From Haloterrigena salifodinae (lineage in GTDB: Archaea > Halobacteriota > Halobacteria > Halobacteriales > Natrialbaceae): 64,000 nt of DNA. The position numbers and the translations under genes were made by a program. How positions within the stretch are numbered: the first letter of the stretch is position 1; each line of letters starts with the position of its first letter. This document shows positions 9,107 through 17,593 of this stretch, in pieces. The stretch spans positions 496,001 to 560,000 of the forward strand of contig NZ_RQWN01000003.1 of the NCBI RefSeq assembly GCF_003977755.1. Reading direction: 5' to 3'. The notes beneath the pieces are model-generated. The model worked only from the letters and a program-made list of their open reading frames with translations. It did not search any database and had not been told where the DNA came from.

Positions 9107-10039
9107 CTACTGCACGTCGGAACTCGAGGCGCTGTTCAGGAAGTGGACGGCGACGGCCCCCAGCACGAGGTCCAGCGCACCGAGCACCGCCAGCGCGGGG
9201 ACGAGGGTGTTCCACATGCCGCCGAACGCCGACACCTCGAGGACCGTCATGACGTCTTGGCCGAACATCAGGGCGCGGGCGGCGTCGACGCCGTAGGTGA
9301 TCGGGTTGAGCGCGGCGATCGTCTGGACCCACTCCGGGAGCGCCTCGATCGGGACGAACGCGCTCGAGAGGAACAAGAGGGGGAACTGCAACACGTTCAC
9401 GGCGATGATCGTCGACTCCTGATCGCGGGTGATCAGCGCCACCACGTTCGAGATGGCGGTGAACCAGATCGAGAACAGGATGGCGACGAGGACGATCCCG
9501 ACGGCGCCGAGGAACCCGGTCTGGACGTACTCGCCGGGCGAGGCGCCCGTGTCCAGATAGAGGAGCACGTAGCCGAGCGCGAGAATGATCGAGACCTGCG
9601 CGACGATCCGGATGATCTCCGAGAGGGACTTTCCGAGGAACACCGCGCCGCGGTGCATCGGGGAGACGAGCATCTTCTCGAACATGCCGTTCTCGATGTC
9701 GTCGACCTGCCCGATACCGGAGGTCGTCGCGGCGATCAGCGCCGTCTGGATCGCGATCGCCGGCACCAGATAGGTGACGTAGCTCGCCTCCGTGCCGAGG
9801 CTCTGGCTGACGGTCCCCTGCGTGATGCCGCCGAACACCTCCGTGAACAGGACGAGGAAGACGATCGGGTTCAACAGCGAGGAGGTCATCACGAACGGGT
9901 TCCGGACGGTCTTGATCAGCCACCGCTTCAGGACGATCCAGGTGTCCCTGGCGAACCCGTTGCCGCTCGTCTTCCGGCCGCCGGCGGCTCCGGTGCCGGC
10001 GGGTTCGGTTCCGGTTTCGCTCCCCGTTTCGGCGCTCAT
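9107..10039 (-). CDS. ABC-2 type transporter permease
   Basis: A 310-residue integral membrane subunit of a drug-exporter-like ABC transporter. The cytoplasmic N-terminus (WIVLKRWLIKTVRNPFVM) is followed by about six membrane helices, with the ABC-2 signature region around EKMLVSPMHRGAVFLGKSLS and the late pattern FLSSAFVPIEALPEWVQTIA (residues about 215-235) that marks DrrB/NodJ-type permeases. Its start overlaps the stop of the ATPase gene in an ATGA, so the two subunits are translationally coupled. The pair is likely repressed by the divergent TetR protein. Substrate unknown; export of a hydrophobic compound is the usual role. Confidence 0.88.
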   Translation of the reverse strand: MSAETGSETGTEPAGTGAAGGRKTSGNGFARDTWIVLKRWLIKTVRNPFVMTSSLLNPIVFLVLFTEVFGGITQGTVSQSLGTEASYVTYLVPAIAIQTALIAATTSGIGQVDDIENGMFEKMLVSPMHRGAVFLGKSLSEIIRIVAQVSIILALGYVLLYLDTGASPGEYVQTGFLGAVGIVLVAILFSIWFTAISNVVALITRDQESTIIAVNVLQFPLLFLSSAFVPIEALPEWVQTIAALNPITYGVDAARALMFGQDVMTVLEVSAFGGMWNTLVPALAVLGALDLVLGAVAVHFLNSASSSDVQ

Positions 10040-11064
10040 CGGCCCACCTCCGCGGCCGCCGATGCGTCGTCCGGCTCGCCGGTCTCATCCGTCGGCTCGG
10101 TCGCCGCCTCCTCGTCGTCGAGTCCCTCTCCCGTGATCGCGAGGAAGACGTCGTCGAGCGTCGGATCGCGAACGTTGAATCCCGTGACAGGAACGTCCGC
10201 CTCCTTCAGCGCGACGAGCAGCTCCGGCCCCCGCTGCCGGGCCGCCGTCGACCGGACGCTGAGCCCCTCGTCGGTGACCTCGATCGCCGTCTCGTCGAAG
10301 ACGTCGGCCTCGAGGGCGACCTCCAGGGCCCGCTCGCGCGTCTCGTCGTCGGAGTCGCCGAGTTCGACCTCGAGGACGGCGCCGCCGACCCGGTCCTTGA
10401 GTTCGGCGGGTGACCCCGAGGCGACGATTTCACCGTCGCGAATGACGCCGATCCGGTCGCAGAGTTGGTCGGCCTCCTCCAAGTACTGCGTCGTCAGGAA
10501 GATCGTCGTGCCCCGGTCGTTGATCCGCTCGAAGTAGTCCCAGAGGCGGTTGCGGGCCTTCGGGTCGAGGCCGGTGGTCGGCTCGTCCAAAAAGACGATC
10601 GGCGGTTCGTGAACCAGTGCCGTGGCGGCGTCGAGACGCTTTTTCATCCCACCGGAGAACCCCTTGGCCTGCTTGTCCGCGACGTCGGCTAGGTCGACGA
10701 GGTCGAGCAGGTCGTCGATCCGCTCGTCGCGGTCGGCGCCCGAGACGCCGTAGGCCTCGCAGGCGAAGCGGATGTTCTCGCGGGCCGTGAGTTCCGGGTC
10801 GATGCTGGTCTCCTGGGCCATGTAGCCGATCGACTCGCGGACCGACCGCGATTCGGTCTCGACGTCGTACCCGTTGACGGTGACGGTGCCGCCGGTCGGC
10901 ACGAGCAGCGTCGTCAGGACCTTGATCGTCGTCGTCTTCCCGGCGCCGTTCGCGCCGAGGAAGCCGAAGAACTCGCCCTCCGGAACCTCGAGCACGAGGT
11001 CGGTGACGGCCTCCGTTCCGTCCGCGTACGTCAGTTCGACGTGCTGGGCGTCGATTGCGTTCAT
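10036..11064 (-). CDS. ABC transporter ATP-binding protein, DrrA type
   Basis: A 342-residue ATPase that drives the adjacent ABC-2 permease. It shows Walker A GANGAGKTT, a Q-loop in YMAQETSIDPELTARENI, the signature FSGGMKKRLDAA, Walker B IVFLDEPTTGLDP and the switch histidine region FLTTQYLEEADQLCD (the usual His is Gln here, as in many daunorubicin-resistance-type ATPases). The C-terminal 100 residues carry the DrrA-specific domain ending in DPTLDDVFLAITG. A GTG at 11073 would add three residues; the ATG at 11064 is preferred. The promoter region faces the TetR gene and its palindrome. Confidence 0.9.
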   Translation of the reverse strand: MNAIDAQHVELTYADGTEAVTDLVLEVPEGEFFGFLGANGAGKTTTIKVLTTLLVPTGGTVTVNGYDVETESRSVRESIGYMAQETSIDPELTARENIRFACEAYGVSGADRDERIDDLLDLVDLADVADKQAKGFSGGMKKRLDAATALVHEPPIVFLDEPTTGLDPKARNRLWDYFERINDRGTTIFLTTQYLEEADQLCDRIGVIRDGEIVASGSPAELKDRVGGAVLEVELGDSDDETRERALEVALEADVFDETAIEVTDEGLSVRSTAARQRGPELLVALKEADVPVTGFNVRDPTLDDVFLAITGEGLDDEEAATEPTDETGEPDDASAAAEVGR

Positions 11065-11108
11065 CTCGCTCACACGTTATCGGAGGAAGTGACAAGGCAT
11101 ATAGCTTG

Positions 11109-11126
11109 TGAATGAATATTCATTCA
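11109..11126. promoter_or_regulatory. Perfect 18-bp palindrome, probable TetR operator
   Basis: TGAATGAATATTCATTCA is perfectly self-complementary. It ends one base before the ATG of the TetR gene and lies 45 bp from the ATG of the divergent ABC ATPase gene. TetR repressors commonly bind such palindromes in the shared promoter of the exporter they control. A repressor bound here would cover the transcription start of its own, probably leaderless, gene. Confidence 0.7.
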
Positions 11127-11127
11127 T

Positions 11128-11751
11128 ATGGGCGCACCCGATCCATTCGAGTCCTCCCCCGACGAGACCCGCGGCGAGATGATGCGAGCGACCTACGAGG
11201 CGCTCCGGAAACACGGCTACTCGGACCTGACGATCCAGCGCATCGGCGACGAGTTCCCCAAGAGCAAGTCGCTCATCTACCAGCACTACGACGGCAAGGA
11301 CGACCTGCTCGTGGCCTTCCTCGAGTTCCTCCTCGAGCGGTTCAAGATGGACGTGCCGTCGGGCGACGACTTCGAGGACGCCCGCGACCACCTCTTGACG
11401 CTCGTCGAGCAACCCTTGACGGAACCGGACGACGAGCACGTCGACTTCCTCGGCGCGATGGCCGCGCTCCGCGGGCAGGCGCCGTTCGACGAGGCCTACC
11501 GCGAGCAGTTCGCGGACACCGACGCGTTCTTCCGCGAGCACGTCGCCGACATCGTCCGCGGCGGGATCGAGCAGGGAGTCTTCCGGGAGGTCGATCCGGA
11601 GCGGACGGCCGCGTTCATCTCGGCGACGATCGACGGCGCGCAGTCCCAGTACGTGACGACCGGCAACGAAGCGGCGGTCGACGACGCGCGCCACGAACTG
11701 ACCGAGTACGTCCGCCGGCGACTGGTCGTCGACGGCGAGGACGGTTCGTAA
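11128..11751 (+). CDS. TetR/AcrR family transcriptional regulator
   Basis: A 207-residue repressor. Residues 12-60 form the TetR helix-turn-helix: GEMMRATYEALRKHGYSDLT, then IQRIGDEFPKSKSLIYQHYD, with the recognition helix ending in the characteristic YxHYxxKxDLL. The C-terminal half is a ligand-binding helical domain with a typical Phe/Asp-rich haloarchaeal sequence (PFDEAYREQFADTDAFFREH). It is divergent from the ABC exporter genes and its ATG abuts the 18-bp palindrome, so autoregulation and control of the exporter are likely. The ligand is unknown. Confidence 0.9.
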   Translation: MGAPDPFESSPDETRGEMMRATYEALRKHGYSDLTIQRIGDEFPKSKSLIYQHYDGKDDLLVAFLEFLLERFKMDVPSGDDFEDARDHLLTLVEQPLTEPDDEHVDFLGAMAALRGQAPFDEAYREQFADTDAFFREHVADIVRGGIEQGVFREVDPERTAAFISATIDGAQSQYVTTGNEAAVDDARHELTEYVRRRLVVDGEDGS

Positions 11752-11842
11752 GAAACGGCTGCGCCACCGACGGTTTTCATCGGATTTTATACCCACGTAA
11801 TAATGCGTAGCAATTATTGCCGAAAGCGGTGGCGATCGTGGT

Positions 11843-13525
11843 ATGGTACCAGAACACAATATGCCCGACTACGAGCAGCTGCGAGACGGCTTCGCCTGGG
11901 AGGACATCGAGGAGGCGGCCGACTGGGACACGCCCGGGGAACTGAACGTCGCCCACGAGGTCTGTGACCGCCACGCCGAGAACAAGGAAAAAGTCGCGCT
12001 CTATCAGGTGAGCGAGGACGGCGAGTTGACCACGACGACCTTCTGGGAACTCGCCGAGGCGACGAACCGATTCGCGAACGTCCTCGAGGACCTCGGGATC
12101 GAGCGGGGCGACCGCGTCTTCTCGTATATGCCGCGGATCCCCGAACACTACGTCGCGCTGATCGGGACGCTCAAGCGCGGGGCCGTCTTCGGCGGGATCA
12201 ACGAGCGGTTCGGCCCCGACGGCATCTCCTATCGGTTGTCGGACTGCGACGCGACGGCGATCGTGACGACCGCCGATAATCGGGACACCGTCGCGGACGC
12301 GCTCGAGGACGCACCCTCGGTCGAGCACGTCATCGTCGTCAGCGACGACGGGCGAGGAATCCGGCGGGGCGACGTCAGCTACCGCGCGGCGATGGAGACC
12401 GCGAGCCGCGAGTACGAACCGGCCGACACCGGCGCCGAGGACGACGCGCTGCTGTACTACACCAGCGGGACGACCGGACTGGCCAAGGGCGTCCTGCACA
12501 AACACCGGTGGGTGCTGGGCGTCGCGGCCACCCAGAAGTACGCCGTCGACCTGCAGGAGGGCGACTGCTACTGGTCGACGGGCGATCTGGGCTGGTTGAC
12601 CGGCCCGATCAACACGCTCGGCGCCTGGTTCTGGGGGACCGCCCTGTTCACCTACGAGGGCGAGTTCGACCCCGAGGCGTGGGCCGACCTGCTCGACACC
12701 TATCCAATCACCGTGCTGTTCTCCGTGCCGACCGCCTACCGCATGCTCCGGGAACACGAGGACATCCTCGAGGACGTCTCGCTGGACCTGCGCCACGCGC
12801 TCTCGATCGGGGAACCGCTCTCGGCCGGCGTCGTCGAGTGGGGCGAGGAGACGCTGGGCGTCACCGTCCACGACACCTACGGCCAGACAGAGACTGGCAA
12901 CATGATCATCAACAACTACCCGACGATGGAGGTCCGGCCGGGTTCGATGGGGAAACCGCTGCCCGGCATCGAGGCCGCCGTCGTGGACCCGGAGACGGGC
13001 GAGGTGCTCGGTCCCGGCGAAACGGGCGAGATCGCCCAGCGCGGGGACTACCCCTGCTTCTTCGCGGAGTACTGGGAGAAGCCCGACAAGACCGCGGACT
13101 GCTTCGTCGACGGGCCGGATGGTGAATGGTATCTCTCGGGCGACCTGGCTCATCTGGACGAGGACGGCTACTTCTGGTTTGAGGGCCGGGCCGACGACGT
13201 CATCCTCTCGTCGGGCTACCGGATCGGCCCCTTCGAGGTCGAGAGCTCGCTCGGCGAACACGAGGCCGTCGCCGAGGCGGCCGTCGTCCCGAAACCCCAC
13301 CGGGAGCGGGGCAACATCGTGAAGGCCTACATCGTCCCCAGCGAGGGTGCGACCCCCTCCGAGGAGCTGAAGGAGGACATCCGGAATCACGTCAAAGAGG
13401 AGCTCTCGGCCCACGAGTACCCCCGCGAGATCGAGTTCCGCAATGAACTGCCGAAGACGGTCACCGGGAAGATCCGCCGGACGGAGCTACAGGACGAGGT
13501 CGAGGAGGAGGCCGAGATGGCCTGA
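11843..13525 (+). CDS. Acyl-CoA synthetase (AMP-forming), medium-chain/acetyl type
   Basis: A 560-residue adenylate-forming ligase that activates a carboxylic acid to its CoA thioester. The P-loop-like motif YYTSGTTGLAKGVLHKH, the adenylation motif DTYGQTETGN, the hinge YLSGDLAHLDEDGYFWFEGR and the C-terminal catalytic lysine in LPKTVTGKIRRTEL are all present. The order and length match the acetyl-/medium-chain CoA synthetase group. A second in-frame ATG (11861) starts at MPDYEQL and could be the true start. It opens a block of acyl-CoA metabolism genes on the same strand, so it probably supplies the thioester used by them. Confidence 0.9.
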   Translation: MVPEHNMPDYEQLRDGFAWEDIEEAADWDTPGELNVAHEVCDRHAENKEKVALYQVSEDGELTTTTFWELAEATNRFANVLEDLGIERGDRVFSYMPRIPEHYVALIGTLKRGAVFGGINERFGPDGISYRLSDCDATAIVTTADNRDTVADALEDAPSVEHVIVVSDDGRGIRRGDVSYRAAMETASREYEPADTGAEDDALLYYTSGTTGLAKGVLHKHRWVLGVAATQKYAVDLQEGDCYWSTGDLGWLTGPINTLGAWFWGTALFTYEGEFDPEAWADLLDTYPITVLFSVPTAYRMLREHEDILEDVSLDLRHALSIGEPLSAGVVEWGEETLGVTVHDTYGQTETGNMIINNYPTMEVRPGSMGKPLPGIEAAVVDPETGEVLGPGETGEIAQRGDYPCFFAEYWEKPDKTADCFVDGPDGEWYLSGDLAHLDEDGYFWFEGRADDVILSSGYRIGPFEVESSLGEHEAVAEAAVVPKPHRERGNIVKAYIVPSEGATPSEELKEDIRNHVKEELSAHEYPREIEFRNELPKTVTGKIRRTELQDEVEEEAEMA

Positions 13526-13613
13526 GGCCGTGCTCGAGAGAGCGTGCGGAGTAACCGAGCGATTCGAACGTGATTCCGGACGACAGAGACCCGGAGTCGA
13601 GATGTGACAAACC

Positions 13614-14780
13614 ATGAACTTCGAAGACACGCAAGAACGCAAACTGATCCGACAGACAGCGACCGAAATCGCTGACCGATACGGACCGGAGCACTGGCGC
13701 GAGAAGGAGGAAGCCGGCGAGTTCTCGACCGAGTTCTGGGACGAGCTCGGCGAGGCGGGCTTTCACGGCCTGCTGGTCCCCGAGGAGTACGACGGCGCGG
13801 GGATGGGGATGGAAGAGATGGGGCTGGCGATGGAGACTCTCTGCGCCGAGGGCTGTGGCATGGCCGGCACGTGGTACCTGGTGCTGACCGCCGGTATGGC
13901 CGCGGTCGGGCTCCGGGAGCACGGCACCGACGAGCAGAAGGAGCGGTACCTGACCGATATCGCGACGGGAGCGCGCAACTTCTCGATCGGCATCACCGAA
14001 CCCGAAGCGGGGACGAACACGTTGAACGTCGCGACTCGAGCCGAAAAGGACGGCGACGAGTACGTCCTCAACGGGAAGAAGGCCTGGATCACGTTCGCCG
14101 ACCGCGCGGACAACATGATCCTCGTGACGCGGACGACCCCTCGCGACGACGTCGAGCGCGGCACCGACGGCATCAGCCTCTTCGTCGTCGACATGGACGA
14201 CCCGAACATCGACGTCTCGCCGATCCCCAAACACGCGATAAACTACTCGAAGTCCTGTGAGGTCTTTCTCGAGGACGTCCGCGTTCCCGCGGCAAACCTG
14301 CTGGGCGACGAGGACGACGGCTGGTGGGTGCTCGTGGACATGCTCAATCCCGAGCGCATCGGCTTCGCGGCCGCGGGCACCGGAATCGGCAAACTCGCCG
14401 CGAACGCCGCGATCGAGTACAGCAACGACCGCGAGATCTTCGGCGCGCCGATCGGCACCCATCAGGCCGTCTCGTTCCCGATCACCGAGGCCTACGCGAA
14501 GATGGAGACTGCCGCACTCATGCGCGAGAAGGCCGCGTGGCTCTACGATCGAGGCGAAGACTGTGGCTACGAGACCAACGTCGCGAAGGCAACGGCCGTC
14601 GACGCCGGAATCGAGGCCGTCAAGCATGCGATGCAGGCCTTCGGCGGCTGGGGGTACGCGAAAGAGTACGACGTCGAACGCTGGTGGCGCGAGATCAACC
14701 TCACCCGACTCGCGCCCGTCTCCCAGCAGATGGCCTACAACCACATCGGTCAGCAACTCGGCTTCCCGAGATCGTACTGA
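13614..14780 (+). CDS. Acyl-CoA dehydrogenase
   Basis: A 388-residue FAD enzyme that introduces an alpha-beta double bond into an acyl-CoA. The family pattern is clear: the helical N-terminal domain, the substrate/flavin motif FSIGITEPEAGTNTLNVATR, the beta-domain with KKAWITFADRADNMILVTRT, RIGFAAAGTGIG, and the C-terminal QAFGGWGYAKEYDVERWWRE. It lies 88 bp after the acyl-CoA synthetase and 108 bp before the carboxyltransferase on the same strand. The combination resembles branched-chain or isoprenoid acid degradation, but the substrate is not fixed by sequence. Confidence 0.93.
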   Translation: MNFEDTQERKLIRQTATEIADRYGPEHWREKEEAGEFSTEFWDELGEAGFHGLLVPEEYDGAGMGMEEMGLAMETLCAEGCGMAGTWYLVLTAGMAAVGLREHGTDEQKERYLTDIATGARNFSIGITEPEAGTNTLNVATRAEKDGDEYVLNGKKAWITFADRADNMILVTRTTPRDDVERGTDGISLFVVDMDDPNIDVSPIPKHAINYSKSCEVFLEDVRVPAANLLGDEDDGWWVLVDMLNPERIGFAAAGTGIGKLAANAAIEYSNDREIFGAPIGTHQAVSFPITEAYAKMETAALMREKAAWLYDRGEDCGYETNVAKATAVDAGIEAVKHAMQAFGGWGYAKEYDVERWWREINLTRLAPVSQQMAYNHIGQQLGFPRSY

Positions 14781-14888
14781 TGATGCTCGAGATCGAATCC
14801 GGCCGCCGGCCGGCGGCGAGTCAGGTGGCAACAATCGCCACAGCCGATAAGAACGCCCCCGTTGTAGGATCGACCTAACGGAACCCGT

Positions 14889-16709
14889 ATGGAACTCAGA
14901 GTCAACACCGCCGCGACGGATCAGGAGGCACAGGCGATCGCGAAGGCGCTGGCGTCCCACTTCGGGGAGGAGGTGGAACTCTACCCGAAGCGGGGCGACG
15001 AGCTCCTCGCGACGGCCGCGCCGGACGAGAGCGCGATCCCCGCCGACGCGAGCGAGGCGGCTGCGGAAGCGCTTGAGGCCGCGACTGGCGACGGCGGAAC
15101 CGAAAACGCCGCGTCGTCCGGCGACGGCCTCGGGCCGACCGACCGCGAGGAACGGCTTCGCGAAGAGATCGACGACATCCTCGAGGGCGGCCCCGAGAAG
15201 TACCGCGAGCGGCTCTCCGAGCAGGGGAAGCTGTTCGTCCGGGACCGACTGGACCTTTGGTTCGGAGAGAACGGCCTGCAGTTCGAGGACGGCAAGTTCG
15301 CCAACTTCGATTCGTGGCATCCCAGCGGACGAGAGGGCGAGGCGGAGTCGGGAGACCGACTGCCGGCGGACGGCCTCATTACCGGCGCCGCGGAGTTCGA
15401 GGGTCGGGACGTTCACTTCATGGCCAACGACTTCACCGTCAAGGCGGGCTCGATGGCCGAGAAGGGCGTCGAGAAGTTCCTCCGGATGCAACAGCGCGCG
15501 CTGAAGACCGGCCGTCCCGTCCTCTACCTGATGGACTCCTCGGGCGGCCGGATCGACCAGCAGACGGGCTTCTTCGCCAACCGCGAGGGCATCGGGAAGT
15601 ACTACTACAACCACTCGATGCTCTCCGGCCGCGTGCCTCAGATCTGCGTGCTCTACGGGCCCTGTATCGCGGGAGCCGCCTACACGCCGGTCTTCGCCGA
15701 CTTCACCGTCATGGTCCGGGATATGTCCGCGATGGCCATCGCCTCCCCGCGGATGGTCGAGATGGTCACTGGCGAGGACATCGACTTGGACGAGTTAGGG
15801 GGGCCGGACGTCCATGCCCGCCACTCCGGCAGCGCGGACCTCATCGCTGAGGACGAGGAGCACGCCCGCGAACTCGTCGCGAAGCTGATCAGCTACCTGC
15901 CGGACAACGCGGACGAGAAACCGCCACAGACCGAGGGGCGGGCGCCCGAACGCTCGCCCGCCGGAATCGACTCCGTCGTGCCGCAGGCGCCGAACCGCGG
16001 CTACGACATGTTCGACGTCATCGAGCGCGTCGTCGACGCCGACTCGGTGCTTGAGCTCCGCCCCGAGTACGGTTCCGAGATCATCACCGCCTTCGCCCGC
16101 ATCGACGGCCGACCGGTCGGCATCGTCGCCAACCAGCCGAAACAGCGCGCGGGGGCGATCTTCCCCGACGCTGCAGAGAAGGCCGCGCAGTTCATCTGGA
16201 CCTGCGACGCCTACGACGTGCCGCTGCTCTATCTGTGTGACACGCCCGGCTTCATGGCCGGCTCCGGAGTCGAGAAGGAGGGGATCCTCGAGCAGGGCAA
16301 GCGGATGATCTACGCGACGTCGTCGGCGACGGTGCCCAAGCAGTCCGTGGTCGTCCGGAAGGCCTACGGCGCGGGGATCTACGCGATGTCCGGCCCCGCC
16401 TACGATCCCGAGAGCGTGCTCGGGCTACCCAGCGGCGAGATCGCCATCATGGGCCCCGAGGCGGCGATCAACGCCGTCTACGCGAACAAGCTGGCCGCGA
16501 TCGACGATCCCGAGGAGCGCGCCGAAAAAGAACGAGAGCTCCGCGAGGAGTACCGCGAGGACATCGACGTCCACCGGATGGCCAGCGAGGTCGTCATCGA
16601 CGAGATCGTGCCGCCAAGCGAGCTTCGAGACGAACTCGAGGCCCGCTTCGCGTTCTACGAGACCGTCGAGAAGGACCTGCCGGACAAGAAACACGGAACG
16701 ATCCTCTGA
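14889..16709 (+). CDS. Acyl-CoA carboxylase, carboxyltransferase (beta) subunit
   Basis: A 606-residue biotin-dependent carboxyltransferase that moves CO2 from carboxybiotin to an acyl-CoA. The core has crotonase-fold oxyanion motifs: YLMDSSGGRIDQQTGFFANR and QICVLYGPCIAGAAYTPVFAD in the N-half, and PLLYLCDTPGFMAGSGVEK with AYGAGIYAMSGPAYDPE in the C-half. Family members are normally about 510-540 residues; this one has an extra N-terminal region of about 90 residues, including a small compact-looking segment (1-45) and an acidic linker. No biotin carboxylase or biotin carrier gene lies in the window. MaoC hydratase begins 3 bp after the stop. Methylcrotonyl- or geranyl-CoA-like substrates are possible by context. 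Confidence 0.9.
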   Translation: MELRVNTAATDQEAQAIAKALASHFGEEVELYPKRGDELLATAAPDESAIPADASEAAAEALEAATGDGGTENAASSGDGLGPTDREERLREEIDDILEGGPEKYRERLSEQGKLFVRDRLDLWFGENGLQFEDGKFANFDSWHPSGREGEAESGDRLPADGLITGAAEFEGRDVHFMANDFTVKAGSMAEKGVEKFLRMQQRALKTGRPVLYLMDSSGGRIDQQTGFFANREGIGKYYYNHSMLSGRVPQICVLYGPCIAGAAYTPVFADFTVMVRDMSAMAIASPRMVEMVTGEDIDLDELGGPDVHARHSGSADLIAEDEEHARELVAKLISYLPDNADEKPPQTEGRAPERSPAGIDSVVPQAPNRGYDMFDVIERVVDADSVLELRPEYGSEIITAFARIDGRPVGIVANQPKQRAGAIFPDAAEKAAQFIWTCDAYDVPLLYLCDTPGFMAGSGVEKEGILEQGKRMIYATSSATVPKQSVVVRKAYGAGIYAMSGPAYDPESVLGLPSGEIAIMGPEAAINAVYANKLAAIDDPEERAEKERELREEYREDIDVHRMASEVVIDEIVPPSELRDELEARFAFYETVEKDLPDKKHGTIL

Positions 16710-16712
16710 ACG

Positions 16713-17180
16713 ATGACAGGACGCTACTACGAGGAGTTCGAGGTCGACGAGACCATCGAACACGAACGACGGCGCACGATCACGGAGAGCGACAACCAGC
16801 GCTTTTGCGACATGACGATGAACCAGCAGCCGCTGCATCTGGACGCCGACTTCGCCGCGGACACTGACTTCGGCGAACGGCTGGTCAACGGGCTCTACAC
16901 GATGAGCCTCGCGGTCGGGATCACCATCCCCGAGACGACCGACGGGACCATCGTCGCCAACCTCTCCTACAACAACGTCGAGCACCCCGAGCCGGTGTTC
17001 CACGGCGACACGATTCGGGTGCAGTCGACGGTGACGGACAAGCGCGAGACCAGCGACGGCGAGCGCGGTATCGTGACCATGCACGTCGAGGTGTTCAAGG
17101 TCAACGAGCCCGACGAACCGCTGGTCTGCGAGTTCGATCGGACCGCGCTCTCGCTGAAACGCGAGCACGCCGAGGAGTGA
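16713..17180 (+). CDS. MaoC-like hot-dog dehydratase/hydratase
   Basis: A 155-residue hot-dog protein likely to hydrate an enoyl-CoA-type substrate. The motif FCDMTMNQQPLHLDADFA with the catalytic-region histidine, then GERLVNGLYTMSLAVG, matches the hydratase-2 signature, and NNVEHPEPVFHGDTI follows as in mesaconyl-CoA/MaoC hydratases. It starts 3 bp downstream of the carboxyltransferase and is surely cotranscribed. It would act on the unsaturated acyl-CoA product of the pathway. A second, shorter MaoC protein is encoded at 18636. Confidence 0.85.
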   Translation: MTGRYYEEFEVDETIEHERRRTITESDNQRFCDMTMNQQPLHLDADFAADTDFGERLVNGLYTMSLAVGITIPETTDGTIVANLSYNNVEHPEPVFHGDTIRVQSTVTDKRETSDGERGIVTMHVEVFKVNEPDEPLVCEFDRTALSLKREHAEE

Positions 17181-17235
17181 GACGGAGCAGCGATTCAACA
17201 CAACGATACCAACGGACTGACCGACCGCCGTGCGC

Positions 17236-17380
17236 TGGCGCGCGCTGTTCCGCGGCGAGCGGATAGCGAGCCGTGGTACGATTACGTGCGAGGGATGAGT
17301 GAGTGAACGGAGTAAACGAGCGAATCGGTTGGGGAGGATGTGGCAATCCCTAGCCGCCAGCAGTAGTAGACGACTTCTTT
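17236..17380 (+). repeat. Dispersed intergenic repeat, copy A
   Basis: It begins with TGGCGCGCGCTGTT, continues through GTGCGAGGGATGAGTGAG, the shared core AATCGGTTGGGGAGG (17323-17337) and a TGTGGCAATCCC tail whose downstream partner is degenerate. It forms an inverted pair with copy B. It lies between the ends of convergent genes. Confidence 0.7.
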
Positions 17381-17419
17381 CCGTCCATAGTTCGATTTGT
17401 ACGCCTCATCGCTATATCT

Positions 17420-17555
17420 CTGCTACTCCAGACACCAATGATCTCCACACCCTCTCCAACCGATTCGCTCGCTCCCTGCGGTCGCTCACTCATCCTTCGC
17501 ACGACGTTGATGACTGTCCTCGCATTTGCTCGGACGGACGACAGCGCGCGCCACC
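17420..17555 (-). repeat. Dispersed intergenic repeat, copy B (inverted)
   Basis: Read on the minus strand it has the GGCGCGCGCTGT start, GTGCGAAGGATGAGTGAGCG and a core of AATCGGTTGGAGAGG, then a weakly conserved tail. Its distance of about 40 bp from copy A, in opposite orientation, means transcripts through both could fold into a long imperfect hairpin. Confidence 0.65.
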
Positions 17556-17593
17556 GGACGCCGGTTCACCGGATCACCGAAGATAACACGGCG

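Noticed and set aside
11777-13414. A 545-codon minus-strand open frame
   Set aside because: It is the antisense of the acyl-CoA synthetase gene, which has a full set of family motifs.
13461-15614. A 717-codon open frame on the minus strand
   Set aside because: It lies fully opposite the acyl-CoA dehydrogenase and carboxyltransferase genes and has the composition expected from the antisense of GC-rich codons; no family resemblance.
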